Assembly: GCA_944359595.1 (NCBI GenBank)
Contig: CALVSV010000021.1
Coordinates: forward strand, 1 to 7,645
Origin: an uncultured Bacilli bacterium
GTDB lineage: Bacteria; Bacillota_I; Bacilli_A; RF39; UBA660
Length of the DNA: 7,645 bases
Direction: 5' to 3'
Below, piece after piece: positions 6,621-7,645 of this stretch (positions are counted from its first letter, which is position 1; the number at the start of each line of letters is the position of its first letter). Both the position numbers and the translations under genes were made by a program. Below the pieces are notes generated by a model, which had not been told where the DNA came from, ran no database searches, and saw only the letters and a list, made by a program, of their open reading frames with translations.

Positions 6621-7169
6621 ATGAATCCATTATATATTTTGATTGGTGTTGCAGTTATCGTATTAATAATTGTAATATGGTACATAGCGACTATTAATAA
6701 ATTAAATAGAACTATTGTTAAAATAGATGAAGCTGATTCAGGAATAGATGTAGCATTAACTAAAAGGTATGATGTCTTAACTAAGATGATTGATACTGTT
6801 AAAGGGTATGCTAAACACGAAAAGGAAACTTTATTTGAAGTTATTAATTTAAGAAAGGGTATGACTTTAGATGAAAAAATAAAAGAAAATGCTAAAATGA
6901 GTCAAAACCTAGAAAAAATTAATTTACTTGTTGAAAACTATCCTGAATTAAAAGCAAGTGAAAACTATAAAGTACTACAACAATCTATAATAGATGTTGA
7001 AGAACATTTACAAGCTGCTAGAAGAATATATAACTCAAACGTATCAACTTTTAATCAAATGATTGTTACATTCCCAACTAGTATAATAGCTAATTCAAAG
7101 GGTATGACTAAAAAAGAATTCTTTGAAGCAGAAGAAGTAAAAACACAAGACGTAAAAATTGATTTATAA
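6621..7169 (+). CDS. lemA: LemA family protein
   Basis: A 182-residue membrane-anchored coiled-coil protein. One N-terminal transmembrane helix (about 4-24) is followed by a helical bundle with the LemA signatures: KIDEADSGIDVALTKRYDVL (34-53), VKGYAKHEKETL (60-71), NYPELKASENYKVLQ (106-120), VEEHLQAARRIYNSNVSTFN (126-145) and FPTSIIA (151-157). The biochemical role of LemA is not established; it is linked to the cell envelope. The start is ATG 6621, six bases after AAGGAGG (6608-6614), a near-perfect Shine-Dalgarno inside the end of the DUF3137 gene. The frame is open further upstream, but that stretch has no start with a ribosome site. It is the last gene of the unit before a terminator-like structure. 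The stop is TAA. Confidence 0.95.
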   Translation: MNPLYILIGVAVIVLIIVIWYIATINKLNRTIVKIDEADSGIDVALTKRYDVLTKMIDTVKGYAKHEKETLFEVINLRKGMTLDEKIKENAKMSQNLEKINLLVENYPELKASENYKVLQQSIIDVEEHLQAARRIYNSNVSTFNQMIVTFPTSIIANSKGMTKKEFFEAEEVKTQDVKIDL

Positions 7170-7180
7170 TATTATAAAAA

Positions 7181-7260
7181 AATATAAAACAAGCCCTCCC
7201 GGACACAAACATATGTTCGGGGGGGGTTAAACTATATAAAACCTTAACTTGTTTTATGTT
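7181..7260 (+). terminator. Multi-arm terminator-like structure after lemA, with a G8 run
   Basis: An outer 13-bp pairing joins 7181-7193 to 7248-7260; ten consecutive pairs are perfect (7184-7193 with 7248-7257) and one is T-G. Inside, 7194-7205 pairs with 7214-7225 (12 bp, two G-T pairs, 8-nt loop), using an eight-G run at 7219-7226. The remaining 22 bases (7226-7247) can form a weak TTAA/TTAA hairpin, giving a three-way junction. Removing those 22 bases would leave a textbook terminator: an A-rich arm, a GC-rich stem, then CTTGTTTTAT. On the minus strand the stem is followed by a T-rich stretch, so it may act in both directions. Confidence 0.6.
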
Positions 7261-7262
7261 AC

Positions 7263-7277
7263 TGGTAAAAATTACCA
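7263..7277. promoter_or_regulatory. Small perfect palindrome upstream of the SipW-cognate gene promoter; possible operator
   Basis: TGGTAA (7263-7268) and TTACCA (7272-7277) are exact inverted repeats around AAA. The element lies just upstream of where the -35 box should be for the -10 at 7302-7307. That placement suits a regulator binding site. No specific regulator is recognised. Confidence 0.35.
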
Positions 7278-7298
7278 ACAAAAAACTACAATAAAGTG

Positions 7299-7307
7299 TG
7301 ATATACT
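7299..7307 (+). promoter_or_regulatory. Extended -10 promoter element for the SipW-cognate gene
   Basis: TGATATACT (7299-7307) is an extended -10 (TGnTATACT). At 17-bp spacing the -35 position (7279-7284) reads CAAAAA, a poor match, unlike the other three promoters in the window. A weak -35 with an adjacent palindrome suggests a promoter that needs help or is regulated. The gene start follows 33 bases later. Confidence 0.5.
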
Positions 7308-7339
7308 AAAAATGTAAAATGAAAGGAAGTTAAGGATAG

Positions 7340-7645
7340 ATGGAAGAGAACAAAAAGAAGAAAATAAGTATAATAATAACATCGGTCCTACTAGTAATGT
7401 TACTTATAATAAGTATTAGCTACGCATATTTTTCTAGTAAAAGTGTTAGTGGTGAAAAGGAAGTACAAGCAGGAACACTTAGAATAGTATATTCTGATAA
7501 TACAGAAGGGTCAGTAACAATAGATAACATAATACCAATATATGATAGTGAAATAAAAACAAAAGCAAATAAATTTGCATTTAATATTGATAATACTGGA
7601 ACATCACTAGCATATGTAGATATAAAACTAACAGATATAGTAATG
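7340..7645 (+). CDS. SipW-cognate signal peptide protein (TasA/CalY-like), partial
   Basis: The first 102 codons of an open frame that runs off the window end; the 3' part is missing. A Lys-rich start (MEENKKKK) and hydrophobic segment (about 9-28) lead into SYAYFSS at 27-33 and then VQAGTLRIVYS (42-52). This is the pattern of exported proteins processed by the SipW-type signal peptidase, including TasA/CalY biofilm fibre proteins. The remainder is strand-like (FAFNIDNTGTSLAYVDIKL), as expected for an extracellular beta-sandwich. The start is ATG 7340, with GGAAG at 7325-7329 (ten-base gap) and AAGGA at 7332-7336 closer in. It was found by translating the sequence directly. A sipW gene or further paralogues may lie downstream. 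The exact role is unknown. Confidence 0.85.
   Translation, partial: MEENKKKKISIIITSVLLVMLLIISISYAYFSSKSVSGEKEVQAGTLRIVYSDNTEGSVTIDNIIPIYDSEIKTKANKFAFNIDNTGTSLAYVDIKLTDIVM

Noticed and set aside
509..7169. Mycoplasma-type genetic code (TGA = Trp), suggested by the extreme AT content.
   Set aside because: All seven Trp codons (argS, rpoE, prfA, spoIIR, two in DUF3137, lemA) are TGG, and no gene contains an internal TGA. Reassigned AT-rich genomes would use mostly TGA.
7181..7260. Invertible promoter segment or recombinase attachment site flanked by inverted repeats.
   Set aside because: The 54-bp interior contains a stable hairpin and no promoter pointing at either neighbour with a -35 box, and no recombinase gene is in view. 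A terminator-like structure explains it better.

Overview
The window is very AT-rich bacterial DNA with every gene on the + strand, closely packed. It looks like an uncultured low-GC Bacillota, probably in the Bacilli near the Erysipelotrichales/RF39-type gut lineages. That placement is inferred from base composition, gene order and the presence of rpoE (delta), spoIIR and a SipW-type exported protein; nothing here fixes it to genus. All seven Trp codons in the annotated genes are TGG and no gene contains an in-frame TGA, so the standard bacterial code applies rather than the TGA=Trp code of Mycoplasma.

Layout. (1) A strong extended -10 promoter (86-114) reads a DUF1934/YwiB-like gene, argS and rpoE, ending at an intrinsic terminator (2547-2574) whose 5' arm lies inside the last rpoE codons. 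(2) A second extended -10 promoter (2579-2607), a few bases after that terminator, reads prfA and prmC, with spoIIR and mntP following. A terminator-like hairpin sits just before the spoIIR start. (3) A third promoter with the same boxes (5621-5649) reads a DUF3137 membrane protein and a LemA protein, ending in an unusual multi-arm terminator-like structure (7181-7260). (4) A separate unit with its own -10 and a small palindrome begins a SipW-cognate exported protein, cut by the window end.

How the genes relate. Regions 1 and 2 are a condensed form of the Bacillus subtilis ywiB-argS / rpoE / prfA-prmC-spoIIR-ywlD(mntP) neighbourhood. They cover tRNA charging, RNA polymerase recycling and translation termination: RF1 and the methyltransferase that modifies its GGQ glutamine are adjacent. 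A sporulation signalling protein and a manganese exporter family member are embedded in the same order. Region 3 is a two-gene envelope module of unknown role. Region 4 probably starts a TasA/CalY-like surface protein locus.

Most of the window is conserved housekeeping sequence, and I see no defence or mobile system. The points worth a second look are spoIIR and its leader hairpin, the short PrmC N-terminus, the interrupted G8-containing terminator after lemA, and the control region of the SipW-type gene.
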